A stretch of 64,000 bases of DNA from contig NZ_MRCD01000005.1 in the NCBI RefSeq assembly GCF_001904745.1, positions 62,001 through 126,000 of the forward strand. Direction: 5' to 3'. This DNA comes from Calothrix sp. HK-06. Lineage in GTDB: Bacteria; Cyanobacteriota; Cyanobacteriia; Cyanobacteriales; Nostocaceae. The translations under genes were made by a program, and so were the position numbers. The notes below the pieces were generated by a model. That model had not been told where the DNA came from, ran no database searches, and saw only the letters and a program-made list of their open reading frames with translations. Below are positions 62,213 to 64,000 of the stretch, one piece after another (within the stretch, counting starts at the first letter, position 1; each line of letters starts with the position of its first letter).

Positions 62213-64000
62213 ATGATGAAACGGCGAACTTTTTTGCAGCGTATTGGCTCAATACTCGCAGTATTGGAAATAACTGAAGCTTTCGGGCTAAGTTTGGGAA
62301 ATAATTACTATCAAGCTTTGGCTCAAACAAGTTCGCGTAAGTTGGCTTTGCTTGTAGGCATTAATAACTACTCTCAGTTTCCCACTTTGAATGGCTGCTT
62401 GACAGATGTCGAATTACAAAAGCAACTCTTAATTCATCGCTTTGGTTTTCAACTGTCTGATATTATATGTTTAACTAATGAGCAAGCTAGTAAGAGTTTA
62501 ATTCAGAAAGCTTTTAATGATTTGAACACTCAAGTTAAACCTGGTGATGTAGTTTATTTTCACTTCAGTGGTTACTCTAGTTATGTTAAGTCACAAAAAG
62601 CACTAGTATTGTTTGACGATAGTCTTGAAAAGAAAGGTGAAGCTAATTACTTATTAGAAGAAACTCTGCAACTAATTTTACACGCACTCAAAACAGAAAA
62701 TGTAATTGCTGTACTTGATACTGGTTATAATATTAATCACAGCAAAAATTGTGGTTTAAAAGTTCGCGCGGTTCAAATACCTGATAATATTAATATCGCT
62801 GACGATGAATTAGAGTATCAAAAACAACTTAAAAATCGAGCAATTACCACACCTCCTGCTTTAATATTATCTGCAACCTCAAACCCTAATCAGTCAGCTA
62901 GGGAATTACAAATGTCAGGATTTAGTACTGGTTTATTTACTTATGCTTTGACGCAATACCTTTGGGAAAATAGCCTAACAACTACAGTGCAATTCGGTTT
63001 GCAAAAAGTTAATTCAACCGTACAGCAACTAGGCAGCAATCAACAGTCAACTTTAATAAACAGTAAAAAAATTCAGCAGTTAGGGACATTTGCGAGTAAT
63101 TTCGGTATAGGTGCCGATATTAATATTCAATCTCAAATTCAAGCTCAACATTCAGGTGGCGCCGAAGGTGCTATTACTACCGTAGAAGAAGATGGTAAAA
63201 CAGTACAACTTTGGTTGGGAGGTGTACCAGCGCATGTACTAGAATATATCGGTGTCAACTCTAGGTTTGCTGTTATCTCAAATTCAGCTTCATCAAATTT
63301 GGTATTGCGTGTACGCTCTGGGTTAACGGCAAAAGCTTCACTTCGTACTGACTCTAGTACAGAAACTCCAATTACTTTACAAGTTGGACAATTAATTCAA
63401 GAAGTTGTGCGCGTTATTCCAAAAAACATCCATCTTAATATAGGACTAGATAAATTAGAACGTATCGAACGTGTTGACGCAACTAGTGCTTTTGCAACAT
63501 TCAATCATATTTCGAGTACAGTCGCAGAACAACCCACAGATTATATATTTGGTAAATTGCTAGATAAACCTCAAGAAACTGGTGCAATGGTATCATCTAG
63601 TCGTTATGGTTTATTTAGCCTTAGTGGAGAATTAATTGCCAACACATCAGGTGAAGTTGGAGAAGCGGTAAAAGTTGCAGCGCAAAGACTGGCGCCAAAA
63701 TTACAAACTTTACTTGCTGCAAAATTATGGCGCATCACTGAAAACGAAGCTTCATCGCTACTAAATGTCAAAGTTACACTCGAAACAGTAGTAGCATCTC
63801 ATGATGGTGCCAGTTCGCAACCAATAATGATAAGGGAAACTCTTAGAAGTCAAGCGTTTAGCACTAAAGTGCTTACAACTATAGAATTAAACAAACTTTC
63901 TATAGGGAATCGTATTCAATATCAAGTTGAAAATAAATCGAATCAAATTCTTTATTTAATGCTGCTAGGGTTAGATAGTAGTAAAAATGCCTTTGCATTA
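62213..64000 (+). CDS. caspase-fold protein without catalytic residues (pseudo-orthocaspase), cut by window edge
   Basis: The frame is open from ATG 62213 to the window end (596 residues visible). The start MMKRRTFLQRIGSILAVLEI has a twin-arginine signal. Residues 42-260 are the caspase p20-type fold (RKLALLVGINNYSQFPTLNG), but the catalytic His block reads VVYFHFSGYSS (Tyr121 for His) and the Cys block VIAVLDTGYN (Gly171 for Cys). Both catalytic residues are absent. Later sequence (LNKLSIGNRIQYQVENKSNQ) resembles a DUF4384-type domain seen in cyanobacterial orthocaspase partners. It probably binds without cutting. The C-terminus is outside the window. Confidence 0.85.
   Translation, partial: MMKRRTFLQRIGSILAVLEITEAFGLSLGNNYYQALAQTSSRKLALLVGINNYSQFPTLNGCLTDVELQKQLLIHRFGFQLSDIICLTNEQASKSLIQKAFNDLNTQVKPGDVVYFHFSGYSSYVKSQKALVLFDDSLEKKGEANYLLEETLQLILHALKTENVIAVLDTGYNINHSKNCGLKVRAVQIPDNINIADDELEYQKQLKNRAITTPPALILSATSNPNQSARELQMSGFSTGLFTYALTQYLWENSLTTTVQFGLQKVNSTVQQLGSNQQSTLINSKKIQQLGTFASNFGIGADINIQSQIQAQHSGGAEGAITTVEEDGKTVQLWLGGVPAHVLEYIGVNSRFAVISNSASSNLVLRVRSGLTAKASLRTDSSTETPITLQVGQLIQEVVRVIPKNIHLNIGLDKLERIERVDATSAFATFNHISSTVAEQPTDYIFGKLLDKPQETGAMVSSSRYGLFSLSGELIANTSGEVGEAVKVAAQRLAPKLQTLLAAKLWRITENEASSLLNVKVTLETVVASHDGASSQPIMIRETLRSQAFSTKVLTTIELNKLSIGNRIQYQVENKSNQILYLMLLGLDSSKNAFAL

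Overview
The window is a stretch of cyanobacterial chromosome with an AT-rich background (roughly 39-40% GC by eye). The evidence is direct: a form IB RuBisCO operon (rbcL-rbcX-rbcS), magnesium chelatase chlI, the carotenoid genes cruF and cruG, a sucrose synthase, a NucA/NuiA nuclease-inhibitor pair, a BgtB-type fused amino-acid transporter, long-form HPF (LrtA) and an orthocaspase-like gene. The dispersed hairpin repeats and the close resemblance of RbcL and sulfate adenylyltransferase to filamentous forms suggest a Nostocales-type organism, but the genus is not decidable from this window. The strongest sequence-wide signal is the palindrome GGCGCC, which I counted by hand about 109 times where 3-5 would be expected. 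The usual cyanobacterial palindrome HIP1 (GCGATCGC) was not seen at all.

Layout. 1-5165 (minus): an operon-like run of a GT2 glycosyltransferase, a GT4 glycosyltransferase, an ABC exporter with an unusual HisKA-like C-terminal extension, and the start of another glycosyltransferase; probably glycan synthesis and export. 5445-9715: a small protein, gloB, a GT8 glycosyltransferase and a PAS-CRP/FNR fusion regulator. 9796-15176 (minus): sucrose synthase followed by a GH65 phosphorylase fused to beta-phosphoglucomutase, a compact disaccharide-phosphorolysis route. 16099-20667: a small conserved protein, GST and DinB genes, then LysR, GNAT and phosphatase-like genes in series, and RNase HI with an extra domain. 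20695-25778: cruG and cruF, a membrane protein, ribosomal proteins L27 and L21 with a leader, and a nucleotidyltransferase. 25986-31531: a 1414-residue two-partner-secretion adhesin, a TacA/TacT-type toxin-antitoxin pair and a membrane protein.

31632-48248: chlI, a GT2, a phosphodiester glycosidase, lrtA, lipB, the divergent bgtA/bgtB-like transporter genes, convergent nuiA and nucA, a ferritin-like protein, a thioesterase coupled to a LysM-lysozyme, thioredoxin, prmA and serA. 48755-55143: an orphan BrnA-like antitoxin, panB, a propeller protein, the RuBisCO operon with its terminator, and an SGNH hydrolase. 55424-64000: an AAA ATPase with a PD-(D/E)XK-like end, a small membrane protein, a mannose-1-phosphate guanylyltransferase with a degenerate phosphomannomutase domain, sulfate adenylyltransferase, and a caspase-fold protein lacking both catalytic residues, which runs off the window.

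Several families of short inverted repeats sit at gene ends. In at least three genes the repeat itself supplies the last codons and the stop. Three short stretches look like coding remnants without a start. I found no rRNA, tRNA, CRISPR array, prophage or insertion sequence. The points most worth following are GGCGCC as a replacement HIP, the ABC exporter with a kinase-like helical domain, the rplU leader, and the two proteins that keep an enzyme fold but lose its catalytic residues.
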